Source: Fistularia commersonii (lineage: Eukaryota > Chordata > Actinopteri > Syngnathiformes > Fistulariidae). From it: DNA of 64,000 bases. The notes beneath the pieces are model-generated. The model saw nothing but the letters and a program-made list of their open reading frames with translations, had not been told where the DNA came from and did not search any database. The DNA lies in contig JBBMNZ010000003.1 of the NCBI GenBank assembly GCA_037954325.1, positions 3,626,965 through 3,690,964 on the forward strand, in the 5' to 3' direction. The position numbers were made by a program, and so were the translations under genes. Shown piece after piece: positions 12,188 through 27,100 of this stretch. Every line of letters begins with the position of its first letter. The stretch's first letter is position 1.

Positions 12188-15100
12188 TGGAATGGGAAGC
12201 AGTAACTATTGGGAAGGTATGAAATGTAATTTTACCATGTTTGACCACGACGTGTATAGCACTGCTCAGTACAGTGGTAATAAATTCGTCTGCGGTCGCT
12301 TGTTCGACGAAATGCGTGGCATTATGTCCGGCGTCTGTGCGTGCCTTTATCACGGGCTTCCAACAAGCTAGCCGACGTTAACGTGTCGCTATCAAACTTC
12401 CAATTATCCCTGTGGCTTTTTAATGTTACGTTTCTTAGTGCCTTGTCACCGTGCACATTGTGAAAGTAGTTACCGTTTTGAATACACATTACAGGTCAAT
12501 TCAGCGTCTCATTGTTATGAAGTACTGTAGAAGTTAGCTTACATACTTTACTACCAACGGCCGAAGTTATTTCTGCGTCCCGAGAGGAATTGTCTACATA
12601 AGTGTCTCTGTGCGTGTATTTTTTTTCCCCAGATCTGCGAAAGCAGGCCAGACAGTTGGAGAATGAGCTGGACCTGAAGTTGGTCTCCTTCAGTAAACTG
12701 TGTACAAGTTACAACACCTCCAGGGATGGACGCCGAGGAGACACGTAAGTTGAGTTATTGGACCGAACACACCTGCACTCTTGATTGAGGTCTCCTCCGA
12801 CGGAGGCCATTTTGAAAGTGTCAGGTCAAGCAGCTGCAGGTGATAACGGTGAACATTGAACTGGCATAGAAATTGAACTTAAACATCAGCATCAAGCCTG
12901 CAAAGACCATGATCTGGCTCTCTGCAGGCCTCAACATCAGACCGTTTGGGTTTTTGGGTGATGTGCACAATAACGATGCAGTAATGTACAAAATATTGTC
13001 ATACATTCGATGGTGAAACATGCAGCCATAAGCAAAATGCAGCTATTGTTGAATCCCTCAGTGGAATCAAGTTATGGTGAAGTGTAAACATGACAGCACA
13101 GACACAAAGCCTCTGGTCCCTTGATCTTTAATTTAAAACATCTCAATAAGAATCAGTTCTGTGAGAGCTCATGAGACACTCCTTTACATTCACATTCAAT
13201 ATATGTGAAATCCACCATGTTTTGGGCTATAAGTAAGCATATTTTTTCACTTATTTTTAACTGTCTTGCATGACTTTTTTCGCTCATTCGGGCCAGTAAG
13301 CCCTCTTGGAATTACTTAATGTATCTGTTGGGGAAACTCAGACTTGTGGATGTTTTATCACCATCCTAATAAGGTAAATCAAAATTCTCTCACGCTGGCA
13401 GCAATGAAGGTTTAAAAACCTACTTGTGTTTTATGATAAAAGAGTAACCCTCCCATCTCCCTCTTTATCATTAAATTGAGAGCAGGTCAAAACTCTTTTG
13501 TCCCCAGTACCTGGAGGGACATAGATGTTTTTGAGTGTCCAAATAAATTACCATTCAGAGAAAGCCTCTCTCTTTTTCAGATGAGACGTGGAAACTTATC
13601 TCTCAACATGTTGGAGCAATAATAAAAAAAAAAAAGAAAAAAAACAATGCAATATAAGAATTTCCATCTTATTTATGAAATTAGATCATTTTTTGGTGAA
13701 AATTTTCATTTATTATCTCTGGCTTTTGGCTTTGATTCTCAGGGCAAGGGGTTAGGGGGTTATCGGGTAACTATGCACTGATTACATCAATAATTACAGA
13801 AGCACACCTCTGCACGTCAGATTAAATGCAAATTAACACTCCCTTAGTATTAGAGGAACAAGGTAAAATGAGTGAGATTTTGCTGCAAGCACAGATTAGT
13901 GCTTCCATTTTTACACAAGTGTTTTCACTCATCACCTGCTGCTGAAACTTAACCCACCTCATTGGTTGTGTTCAGTGTGAACAGTTGTATCTTTCAAAGA
14001 CACACAACAACATTATACACAATAATTATGACATTATAGCAACATTATTTCTGTGAAGCAAAATTGACAGTTTGATTTTTGTAAGTTACCCTCTCAATGT
14101 ATATGAGGAAGAAACTGGTAACACATTTTCAAGCAAATTAGTGCCAAATGTTTTTAATCAACCTTTGGCTTCAGATCATTCCGTATGTGTGTTTTCCTCA
14201 AGGTCAGACACCACACCCCTGTTAAACAACTCCACCCAGGATAGAATGTTTGAGACGATGTCAGTGGAGATTGAACAGCTGCTGGGTAAAGTAAGTAAAC
14301 TACATTGGCCAATCAAAATCTCGCAGTACTATTTGTAGGAACAGAATATACTCATATTCTGTTTGCATGGTAAAAAAAATACAGCTTCTGTTTGAATGCA
14401 ACTCAGCATTTTGTGATAACTTGGTTATTGCAGAAAATTGACATGGATAACTTGCTGTTTTTCTATGGTCATTCAGTCTTCATTCTGTGTTTATGGAAAG
14501 CTATTTGGTAGCTCGTTACCATCCATGCTGATTCCCAAAATCTCTCTCCGTTTATCTTCATATTTTAATTAGTTGACAGCAATCAATGACAAGATGGCAG
14601 AGTACACCAATACCCCTGGAACAGCGTCCCTCAATGCTGCACTCATGCACACTCTCCAGAGGCACAGGGATATCCTGCAGGTTTGATTTCTTGTTTTTTG
14701 CAATTTGTTAGTATCTTTTGTACATTTGTTTCTTTGAAAATTTTTTGTTGTCCACTTTTCTGTCATCATGTCAATTTTCTTTATTTTTCTTTGTTTTAAA
14801 GAGCCGTAATAGTCTTTCCTAAAATTACTTAAAAAAAAAAAAACAACATAAAACACAAATGTTGATGTTTTTAGAGTTCCAAGTGTTATTCCATTTTCAT
14901 CATCTAGTTTTTCTTCATCTGTCTCATCAGGACTACACACATGAATTCCACAAAACCAAAGGAAACTTCCTGGCCATTCGAGAGAGGGAAGACCTTCTAG
15001 GATCTGTGAGAAAAGACATTGAGTAAGTCACCATGCACAGCACCTTATGGCTTATTTGATCTGTCAGTTTATATTTCACCAGTAACCAGCACTATAGGTC

Positions 15101-18100
15101 GACATTTCATCAACATTTATTTATAGATTGATCTCTGAAAGTTTTAGTGTTATAAATAACCCATGCTTATTCATCCGCTTTAATGACAGTTTGCTTTTGA
15201 ATTAAATTTTATTATTTAACCGAAATGTAGTACAGTTGCATCAGTGACACAAAAAAAGATTTTCTGAGAGGTGCTTTTGAAATATATATGGACTGAAATA
15301 AAGTACTGAAGAGTGTTCAGGTTTTTCCAGCCATTAACAGCCACACCTGTGTCACATTGGACTCCCATGTTAGCCCTCCTTTTTAAGCACTATCACTGAT
15401 TCTCCCATGTCATTATACCAAAAAACATGATGGGGCAATTGTGATTCAGCTGGTAGAGTGGGTGTCACTACAATCAGAATCAATTCCCTGCTTCTCCTGT
15501 CTGTATGTCAATGTGTCACTGGGCAAGACACCGAGCCCCAAGATGCTCCCGTTGGTTTGCTGCCATGGGTTTCCGAGGGTTTGTATGAATGGGTGAATGC
15601 TGTCTAGTGTAAAGTGTAAAACAGCAAGTTATGGAAACGTTCTATAGGTTGAGACCATTCACCATTAATCTTTTGACCAGTGTCACAGTTTTCAGGTAAA
15701 GATTGCAGAGCAGAGATCATCTGCTAATCTTGGGGATTTATCGGTGACGTTTTTAGATCCTTGGTTACAAGAGAAATTCATGGCATTGACCAGACATAAC
15801 AGACCTGACAGGTTACTTACGGTTACTAGATCAGCAAAACACATATGCTGTAAACGTGATGCAAAGACAGCTTTAGTTGCTAGGTAGTAATCTGCTGAGC
15901 ATGACTCATTGCTTGTTCTCTCTACACTTTTTCCTACGAGGTACATAGTTGAATCATTGGTTCTGCTTGCAATGCTCTTGAAAAATGTTGGCCATTAAAC
16001 CCCAAGAAGATTGACAACCTCTTCGGCCTTGTGTGGAGAAAGTATGTCCTTAGCTCAGATTGGCTCAGTTGTGAGTGCTTTGAAATGAGCCGGGGGCTTC
16101 TTCAGACCATGATCCGTGTCATTCTCATTCTAATAGTTTATTGATTTGTAAATTGCAGCACTGGCTATAGGTGTGCACTGCAGGATTTCTATTGATTAGA
16201 TTCATCCATCTGGTATGCAGATTTCCTGCACATATCCATCATGATATTCAGTCATGTCATTTATTTGCCATAGGCGTCCAATATATAGATATATATGTAT
16301 ATGTATATTTATATATAGATTTTTTTTTTTTTTTGTGGGAACAATTTTTTTCCCAGTATTTAACCTCTATTTACCTGTAATACCTTTAGTATATTAGTAC
16401 ATAGCTAGGCCTTGTCTATACAAATCCAGTTGGAAATATCTGCTGATGACAGTGCTATAATTAATGTTAATTCAAACCGCCCATGAAAGGATATCACTAA
16501 TAAAAACGACATGCCCTACCAAAAAGCTCTGTGTCGATAAGTCTAATACAGACAAAAGAGTTGATCCACTGTTACTAATGGTGGTGAATGCACTTGGTAT
16601 GTACTCCCATCGAGTTTACGTGACATCTGAGTTTAAACTCAGGAGATTACAATTGCAGATTTCACAGTATAACTACATGCCGTATTATGCTTAACATGAT
16701 ATTGTGCTTCTTAAAAATTCCCTTTGCAATAAATCTTCATCTAACATTAATGATTGGGAGATGTAAATACATATTGAAGAGTGTTCTCTTAGCACAACAG
16801 CAAGGCCTCAGTCTTTAGACATTACTCTTTTTGCCTTATTAATCCTTATTTAGAAAATATCACCATGTGTATAAACATTTCTACTGTAATTCCTAGACAA
16901 TAATTTTTATTGAGTTAGTGACCCAAAGGCGACTTATTGAAATAATTTTCTCTTCTGGTCCACCTGCACCATTTTATAGGTAGGGGGCAGGAGAGATCAT
17001 GTCTTTGAAGGAACCATCCAAACAGTATGCTTTTATGAAAATCTTGATGGTTTACTCTACACACAAAAATCCATATTGAGTAAAATACCTGTCACACTCA
17101 GTTACCAAGCAGCCGAATGAGCAACATTATAGCTTATTAGATAATTTATCTTTTTTTTTTTTCTTGCAGTGTCTTGCAGATTTTGTCAGCAATGTATATA
17201 TTTTACAACCAAGCACACACAACTTTGGGTTGTAGCTGTATCATTCATAACAACACTATGAAGCGGTGCGGAGCTCAGACCAAATGCCGACTCTGTTCCT
17301 CCTGACTCCAAATGTCAGCAACAAAAATGACAGCCTGTCTTTGATTTACATTACTGCCCTTTTAAAAAGCCCTGCCAGGATGATGAAGCTGCAGCCATCA
17401 GTTCTGCTATTGGAGAGCTCCAATAAAGAAAGAAATGAGTGTGCTCTGAATATTGTTTCCATTTCCTTTAGAGGGTACGTTGTTGATAAAGTAGACAATT
17501 TTATTCCAGTATCAGAGTCAGGCGGGGTTTGATATTTGCCACATACAGCAAATCCATCCACACTATTTTGCTTCCCAGATCCTTTTGCCTTACTCCGTTC
17601 TGTCCCCTCTTTTCTTCCTCGAATCTTACCATCACTTAGCTGATGGATGAAGTTGGGTTACTGAAATGACTAGAAACAATCGAGAGCGTAGAAAGAGTCA
17701 GCTCTTCAGCGATGCCGCTCCATTCGAGCAGCATCAAGCAAAGTCATGGATGGGATATTTTGGCTCTTTAAAGGGAACAGCAAGTCATCCATTCAATTTG
17801 ACTGACACCAGATGGTAGAGAACATATCTTGTAGTTTCATGGCTGATGCTGGCTTTTTGGATTAACTTAAAGGAAAAGACTATCATTTAGATTTGAAGGT
17901 ATGAAGGTAGTTGGTGTGTATGAAGGTAGTTGGTGTGAGAGGAGGATATGGAGAATAGGGTTAGATGGAGAAAGTTGACTCGCTGTGGCGACCCTTGACG
18001 GGAAAAGCCGAAAGAAGAAGAAATCATTTAGATTTGAAATTAGACACCATATCAAATCAAAATACATTTGATGATTCACTTTTTAATATCTCAAAGGAAC

Positions 18101-21100
18101 ACATTAAAAATGTACTCAAATTATAATTTTTCACTCATGTGAGTACATATTACTGGACAAAACCCCCTGCAACTCATGCTGTTTGAGCATCTCTGTTGCG
18201 TAGCACTGTTTTTGGATCAAAAAGGCTTTATTGCTTGTTGTGTTACAGTACAACCTCAGTTAAGGAATTTATTGGCTAAACCCACAAACTATGCAAATTT
18301 AAGATGCTAGAACCGAAACCATAAATCATTTTAAAATATAAAAATATGGACAATTTAATTTTGTAAAAGGTACCAGATTAAGAAAATTTTGAAGTTGGGA
18401 TATTTTTGGCCACAAAAATGATATTTTTTCTTAAATCTAGTAGTGTTATGGAATAATAACTCATTACTAAAAGTGAGAGAGTCAGTCCAGACAAATCTGA
18501 ATGCCATTGCCCTCAGGAGCAATGGCAACATTTTCCTGCTGTCTGCAGTATCCTTTTTTCAGTTTATTACGTTTAATTGTAAAAACAAGTTAAAGATCAA
18601 ATACAACTATGTGACATTTTCAGTGATTCATTGCTGTGTCAAATGTGATTAGCCAGCCTTCTGTCACACAGTATGTTCCACTGCAAGCAACTTGTAAATA
18701 TTTAGTGAAATACAACAGTAGATACTTGGATTTTCAGTAGACCCTCATCCATACTGGCAGCACTGGCCTCGTATTGCACATTAGCAGCCATTAGCTGCTT
18801 ACTAAAGTACGACAAGTCCACCAAGCAACATGCTTTATTCATAGGATTTAGTTGAGTTGATGGATCAGTTCAAAACAGAACAGGATGTTTTATGTTAATT
18901 TTTCCCCTTTTTTCAAGGAGGAATTTGGGGGTTTGTTTTCTTCACCTATCATTTTTGTGTGTTACAACTTTCTGTTTGTTGTGACAGACTTCTATTGCAG
19001 AATAATCTTGGTTTCACTAATTAGTGTTTACGTTTTTCAGGACGTACAAAAGCGGCTCTGGGGTTAACAACAGAAGAACAGAGCTGTTTCTAAAGGAGCA
19101 CGAGCACCTAAGAAAGTAAGTGTGATCACTCTTTTCAATACTCATCAAAGGCTGTTAATTGTAAAACAAAACCTGCAACTTTCTGTATGTCTAATCGGGG
19201 ACAGTAAGTCATCATGATACTCCATGGAGTACCATGCAACAACCCTTTGGGAAATAAAAAAAAAATAGTGTTGCTCGCACTTGTATGTTTAATTCAATGC
19301 TATTTATCTCACACGCAGGAGTATTGGCTTTTCTTTAATTTGCGTTCATAATTCAGGTTTTGCTTCATAATGCAATTTTTGTTTAATAGTTTAGCAATAC
19401 AAAATGAATCCTTTGATGCAATAGGTCAGCCTATGATTTGTCATTTGGCTGACTGAAGTCTGTTGAATAGCACATGGTGGTAAAGTCTCAAAAATCTGCA
19501 TGTGTGCACCAATGTGGGAGAGGTGTGAGAAGCACCCTGTGGGAAGAAAAATTGGATGTCAGGAGGGTGCATAAACTTATTTGATCCAGAGAGAAGTTAA
19601 CCAGTGCCCTTTAACATTGCTCTGGTCACACTCCAGAGAAATGCGGAAACATTATTGATTTTTCTAGGTTTGAATGGCTTTTTGTTGTCTGTGCCTTTGA
19701 ATGGCACAGTGCCTCATTGATTCACCATAAAAGAGCTCAATTTAACTCACAACTTTATTATTAATAGCTCTTATGATCATGTGCTAAAAAGTAATTTAAA
19801 AATGCCTTCCGTTGTCAAAATTTCATTCTAAATGCTGTGTGACCAAGCACAAAGTTGCAATGTGTCAGTGTCTTTTCCAATGCTCAAACGTTAACCGCTG
19901 GATCATATTATTATAGATGGGATATTTACAACAGTGTGTTGTGTCATGTGTTAAAATTCCCTTATCTGTCTCATGAATCTGGGTGTTCAAGTGATTGGTC
20001 TTATGTTGATATATGCATATAATTTAAGTTGTGTTGAATTAAGCAGACCCCCATAATTCCTTTTACTCTCTCACTAATAGGCTGTGGCCCTGTATATATA
20101 CACTGACATGTGAAATGAATAACAGTACAATCTCTTCGTAATTGCCCATCTTACTAACTAGGATATATTAGGCAACAAGTGGGATGTTTTAGTCAATGTT
20201 GTGCCTGAAATACTTGGGTCCTGCCCTCCGTGTGGATGTTACTTTGACATGTACCGATCTAAGCATTGTTGCTTATCATGTACACTTTTTCATGAAAACA
20301 GTATTTTATGATGGCTCGGGCTTCTTTCAGCAGGATAATGTGCTGTTCCACAAAGCAAAAATGTTTCACGAAAAGTTTAAAGCGTTTACTTGTCCCCCGG
20401 TTCCTCAGGTCTCAATACAATCGAGTTTCTGTAGGATGTCCGAGACATATACATCAGATCCGTTGAGTCCCCGCCGAGAAGCTTACAAAACTAATAGATC
20501 TGCTGTAAAGATCTTGGTGCCAGTCAAGCTGCCGCAGCACACCTTCAGAAGTCTATAGTCTACTTGTGTCTGTCTCTCAGTGGGTTAGGGCTGTTTTTGC
20601 TACAAAATGGGACTAACATAATATCAGGCAGGTGGTCAAAATGTTGTACCTGATTGGTGTATATCAGCAATGTATGCATTGTTTGGAGAAAAAATCTTAA
20701 TACTATATTGGAGAAAAGGGTTTTCAAATTCATAGTTTTTCCATGAATGGACTGTGAAATGTACTTGCTTCCTGTCTAAAGTGTGAGGAATTAAATGCTA
20801 AAAAGACCTCCTGAAAACAAAATAACTGAGGAAATATGAAAAAGAAAAGGGAATGGATAGGAAAATAACGTGCTGAATATTTTGCGGCTTGCTTCGCTCC
20901 CTGGTGTTCTCTGCCAGGCTGTTGCGCAAATCCAGCACAATTGATCAAGACACTGATGATCAAATTATCTTACTGGACCACAAGCCATTGTGTAGGGCTT
21001 ACCCAGGCCATTCTTATAGACAGGAGGGAAAAGAGGAGATTGAAGATCAGGATCAAGTTACGCTTCATTGATCCTATTAGAGGCATAAAACAGGAAAGTG

Positions 21101-24100
21101 GGCCTGAAAAGAAAAGGGCTAAAATGTGTTAGTAGCTTGAGCAATGGTCTGACTTTGCAGACAGGCAGTGCCTGTGCACTTGATAATGAGAAATATGAGA
21201 TTATCTGTGTAAGTGTGTTGATGATGGTAGACTCAGCCAGCAATGCTTACCTATTAAAATGCACTTAAAGCAAATCCATTGGAAATTAGATTTTTCTTTC
21301 GTGACTTTGATCAGTTATGAGATTTTTAATTTAAAACATATTCACAGTGCTCTGTAAAGTGGCCATTAAACAACTGAGTTTGTGGATATGTTATGTTTTT
21401 TTCTGCTTTTACCAGCTTTTTTCATGTTTCTGTTTATTTATTTACAGTTTTAACCTGTAGTGATACATTTTGTTTACCTTCATTGTGCGTGTGAGGGGTT
21501 ACACATTTGCGTTAATGTAAAAGGCAGTTTTTCTTGGGTATGTATTTAGGATAGCGCAGGATGTATCGTCAGTAGATAGCACCTGCTTTTCCAAAGGAAC
21601 CTAATTTGCAAAGATAAAAAACAAGAATAAGAACAAGAGTAATGCAAAAACCACGTCAACAAATGCTTGCAGGGGATGGAGTTCCTGCCGCATCCAAACA
21701 TGCTTTGTATGGTATCACATGCACCTACTTGCTAAGTGAGAGTCTTCAATGATGGAGGTTTTGGTGGAAAAGTGAATCCCCAATAATAACATTGATATAA
21801 ATGTAGGTTTGGAAGATTGTTTTAGACTATATGAATCTAGAATACAAGCACTATTGTTATTGAGCTCTGTCTGTATGTGCTTCATTCTTTCCTGTATCGC
21901 TTTTTCCATCTTTCTCTTCGCCTAAAGGCTCAGTGTTCATGAATAAACCAGAAGGAATGAGGTACACGTCCATTAAAAGTTCATGTGAGAACAGCTCTAA
22001 TGGTAGTGGTCACAATTGTGACAACTTCCTCTCAAAAAGAGGATGTTCACCCACAAAAGGCCCATGGCTGTAGGAATAGTAACGTAGATTAGTCCATAAT
22101 TTTGTTCCAGACTGAAAATATTTTTAGTAATATCTTTAGTCCCCATGATTCTTTTTAATGATTAGAAGGTTGAAATTGAAATATCTGTGGCAAAATTTTA
22201 CAGCTTTAGTATCAATATACGCATCAGCTTAAATCCAAATAAGTTACCTTTTTATGAATCGTGACTCTTCAAGAGCCCAACACCATTTTCTATTAGTTTG
22301 GAAATTCTCTCAAAAACCCTTATTCTGTTGGAATACTCTCAAGTTTTTTTTTCCCACCTCTATTTTCTTCCAGCACCCAGTATAGTGATTAAAATCTGTG
22401 AAGTTAATGTCTTTCCACTGTCACTTCATATTTCTGATATTGCTTTACTATTTGAAATTAGCTGCCATGTGTATCACATTTTCCCTTCTCTTTTTGTCTT
22501 TTAAATCTTCACTGTTACAAGTCCATGCTTTTTAGTCGGAAATCTGTATGCAGATCCTTGATATTGTAATTGAAAAGAGACATTTTCCATTGCATGTCCT
22601 TTCATAGTTACCACCAAAACAGAGAACTTGAAAAGAAAGTTGAGTTGTTCAGGTTGCTAATTTTGTGACACACCCACAAATTATATTTCCACCGTCTATC
22701 ATATTCCTGGACACAAATGGCTGCTCCTCGTCAGATTAATGGCACAGCTTTTGTTGAATGCATCCGTTTACATCAGTGACTTGATAATTATTCACAGTCC
22801 ATCTACTGGAGCACATTTTCCACCAAAGACGTCACGTGGATCAATTGAGTTCATCTATTGCCCAATTTTTCCGAAGGTTGATTTTTGCAAATTTATAACA
22901 GATCACAGTTTTTTATCTTTCCTTTTTTTTTATTGCAATGCGCTGAATGTGCTTGAAATGCTTATGTTTTTTTTGCCGGACAGTGTCACCTCACTCAATG
23001 AGCTTTTATTTTCAACCAGAGAATTTTCTCCTGTGTCCATTTATAGAGTCCAGGGTCCCAATCTCACTGTTTCACCGCCAACAAATTTAGAGAAAAGCGG
23101 CATCCAATGTAAAAGTAGTTTATTGATTCGTAAACATGGTATAACTTTGTGTGTGTTTTGAAAAGAACTTTTAAAATTGGTTTTGAATCCAAGTTATGTT
23201 ATGAGTTACTGGCCCTCTTTACTGAAACTGTTTTAGTTTTCTGCAGCTGCTCAAAGGAGTTCTGGACCACTGTCCTTTACAGCGTAATTATTTTTTCTTA
23301 ATGTGCTTGATTCTACCTTTTACTTTATTGTTCTCCAAAAGCCAACCTGAAGGAGTTTTCAGTTTGACTACTTAGAAACTTAAATGAGTATTAAAAACTG
23401 CACCAAAATCACTTGGGCAAGGAGGATTGCTTCCTCAGGAATTTAAAAGCAGTTATTTTGGCTTTAATAAGCAATTTAATTGCAAGACACTGTGTGTAGA
23501 TCACAAAGGGAAATGGAAATAACCCACTCAAATCTGAAATTGCATTGGGTCATAATGTATATACAGGTGTGTGTATGTGTGTGTGTGTGTGTGTGTACAT
23601 AAATATATATGGTGATAGATCAAGGACACTGTTAACATTACATTGCAAAATGTGCTATTTTACCTCTGAATGTGATAGTTGAGTAACAGGTAGAATGACA
23701 AAGTGGCCATATTGGTCTGACTTGGAGGAAAGTCTGACAAATGTTTCCAACCAGTTTTTAAGGACCAACCTGGCACATTGATTCTTGGTTAAACCCTGAT
23801 ATTTAACTCTAGAGCTTGTCTCTGCGCTGTCATTAAATAATTCAGTGATACTCTAGTTAATTTAATAATATACTAAGTTTGCAAATTGTAAACATAGTTT
23901 ACAAACAAAAATATCAGATAACTGGAGTGTTAGCAAGAGGCAGCTGCGAGGTCAATCTAACATAGCTCAACTTTGTTCTTGTCTTTTGTTAGCGGCCTTT
24001 CAATTAGTCTGTTCTAATTTAGGCGTTTTAAAATTAAGGATTGTCTATACTAAATTACTAGATTATAGGTAGACTGTATGTGGATCATAGTTCAGTAGCA

Positions 24101-27100
24101 GTTTTTTCAGGGCCAAACTGCATAGATGTATGGCAATAACGTTGATTTTGCTTTACAGTTCCTTGCTCAACCGGTGCATCCAAAACCATACTACCATAAT
24201 CCATTTGTGCACATCTTGTCAGCCAGCGTTCATAATTCACTAAACGCTTTGCCAGTTACCAGCCCATTTTATCAAATGATTTGATTCATGTAAACCCTTC
24301 CATTTCAGTGATGTGATTTACCATCTACTGCCAACCTTGACCGCAGTGCGATGGTTGTGTAGTTTTCTTAGAACCACCAATAAAAAAATTGGCAAGATGC
24401 TTGACCTGTGCATTAAAATTTGGCTGGCTGAGTCTTTGCTCAGTCTAAGGCCATGTTTATGTTACAGCTTCAAAGTCACACCTTCGATGAAAAAGTTTGA
24501 GGCATATTAAATATTCCTTATCATGGGCTCCATATTGATCAGTGTTTCAACACTTGAAAATCCGTAAATACCTGAGTTTATAAGTAAGCGCTGTGTGACG
24601 TCTTGAATCATACTGGATTATTAATAGCGAAACCTAATCCGTGTAGTTTTGTTTGTTTGGTTTACTTTGGCTGTCTGAAACTTTATCCAAATTGATTCCA
24701 ATCATGGACCAAACCACTGAGACCACTGTTTTGTGTGACACCTGAGATACAGAACTCCTGTTATGACAATAAAGGTACGCGTGTGAGTGCAGCTTCACAG
24801 GATATTGAAGCAACCTCTTTGACACTCCCTCTTTTGAGTTGCTGTGCAGAAGTTAATCCTCTCAGGATCCCTGACCTCCTTTGGGCAAACCCACACTCCA
24901 CGGACACATGGGGAACATCAAAATACGGACCAGAAGCTAAACAATTATGAGTAGTAATGCTGTCCGATACTGAGCTTTATCTGTGATTAAAAGTTTACAT
25001 TAATTTATTAAAAGTTTAAATTAATTTCAATTCAAGAGAAGGTGGCAAATAAAATGCTAAAACAAGAATAATGCATGAGTCAGTAGAAAAATTGCTTTAA
25101 CCTTTCTTATGTGCTCAAAAACATTCAGTTTAAATGTATTTTTGAAAAGTATATCATTTTCATGAGACTGTCTTCACTGGTTGATGTGAAAAAATGACCA
25201 ATGTTTAATTCTATTAAATGAAATGAGCCTGAATAATTAATTCTCTGAGAAGGTACAGATCTCTCTGTTCTGTCTCTAGGACTTTTTTTTATCATTTTGT
25301 TTTCATTGGATTGGTTTGACTGACATTTTTAATTAGTGAGAGTAATGTTTGATTCTAATTTTGAAAATGCAATGCTGTTTTGTTGTGACTTTTGACACAT
25401 TTGAATGTTTTATGTATGCATGCATTATGCATTAATGTTTTCATAAAGAGGTTATCATTCAGATTTGTTATATTGTCACACTACGCACTGCCGTGCCAAA
25501 CAATGCTCACCAGAATTGCCTTCTCCCATCAGAAACATGGCTAAAATCAGATCTTGTTATGAATGCAGAGATCTTAATCCATGCATTATTGACATCACCA
25601 TTAGATTATTGTAATACTCTTTTGTCCAGGTTGACTAAGAAGAGTGTCTAAGCCTTGTAAACTGTCCAGAACTGTTCAGCAGCAAATGGGGTTTGCCTGC
25701 GAATCTGATGACCCATTTATTTGCTCTTGGGGTTGTTGAGTTTTTATTGTTACATATATATATTTTCATTTTTTGGGGGGGTGGTGCAGTGTTTATCTCT
25801 TTTGCCTCACTGCAAGAAGAATCTTTGTGGAAGCCGAGAGAGGCCTTTCTGTGTTGTCTTTGCATGTTGTACCCTTATGTACTTGACTTTCCTACCATAG
25901 TCCAAAAGCATGCAGTAGGTTTATTTGAACTCTCTTGTCCCGCCCCTCTCACATCAGGATAGGCACAATAAATGAACAAATGTGTACTTTTTGGGCCCTT
26001 ATCTTATCTTATCTTCTCATTTGCACAGCACTTTGGAAAGTTCTCTATAAAGATATTTTATTGCTATTGCTAGTATTATTCTGTACATGTGAAAATGCAT
26101 ATACATTTTCAGTAACATCTTGTAGACATTCTGATGCATTGATTTTCAAAGACTCAGCTCTTACAGCCCCAACTCCGATACTTTTTGCTCCCCAGTTTCA
26201 CACAAAAGATACTTTTGGCATCCTGGGTTGGTAAGAATAGTATGGGTTTGTTCAAAAGAGTTAACACCATGTTATGTATTCATTTACAGCCTCTTGTACT
26301 TTCCACATTTCCTGTATTCAGATTACTAATCAGTCACTTTTTCTCCCCTCTTCCCACCCTCTACCTCCTCTTGTTTATAGTTCTGACCGACTGATGGATG
26401 ACACAATAAGGTAAGAATCATTACAACCAGCTCTCTTATTGACACACATTTGCATCTGCTGCCGTAATGTTCTTCATTGCACCATATATACCTGCTTAGA
26501 TTGTTATTCTCAATTCCCATGACAAGGCAGGACATGAGGTGTGAAAACAACATTTAAAGCAAACTTCTGTTTGGCTGTCTGACTGTATCTGTAGAACAAC
26601 TCATAGGTCGATTTACTTTATTTGAATGCTCAAATACAGAAGGTTTCCTCTGGGTTCTCCAGTTTCCTCCCACAATCCAAAATCATGCAGCAGGTCCGCT
26701 TGAGACCTAAAATCGGCCAGACATATGAATTATTTGTATTTGGCAGATGTTTGCAATGTGTGGAATTTGAATTTTTGCTTGTGTGTGTTTTTCCTCCCAT
26801 ACCAAATTATATCCGCTCTGGGTTGATGTGAAAACATAGCCAGTGACTTATCAGTCAGGAGGTGTGAAAGGAATCGTCGTACTCAAGATCTAATTTCATG
26901 AGTTGGGAAAGACTGAGGGAAAGGCAGTTTGAAGTCGCTGAAGTCAGCACAGGACTTCTTCCTGACTGAGGAAAACATGATCCCCCACCTCAACCCACAG
27001 GGAGCTATCAAGATCACAAACACACACACATGCACACACGCCTACGCACACACTTGTCTTTTCCTTACTTTAGACACACTTTGTAATTAACTGTTTGTTT

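Noticed and set aside
20196..20558. A host gene of 120 codons
   Set aside because: It is the C-terminal part of a Tc1 transposase within Tc1 ends.
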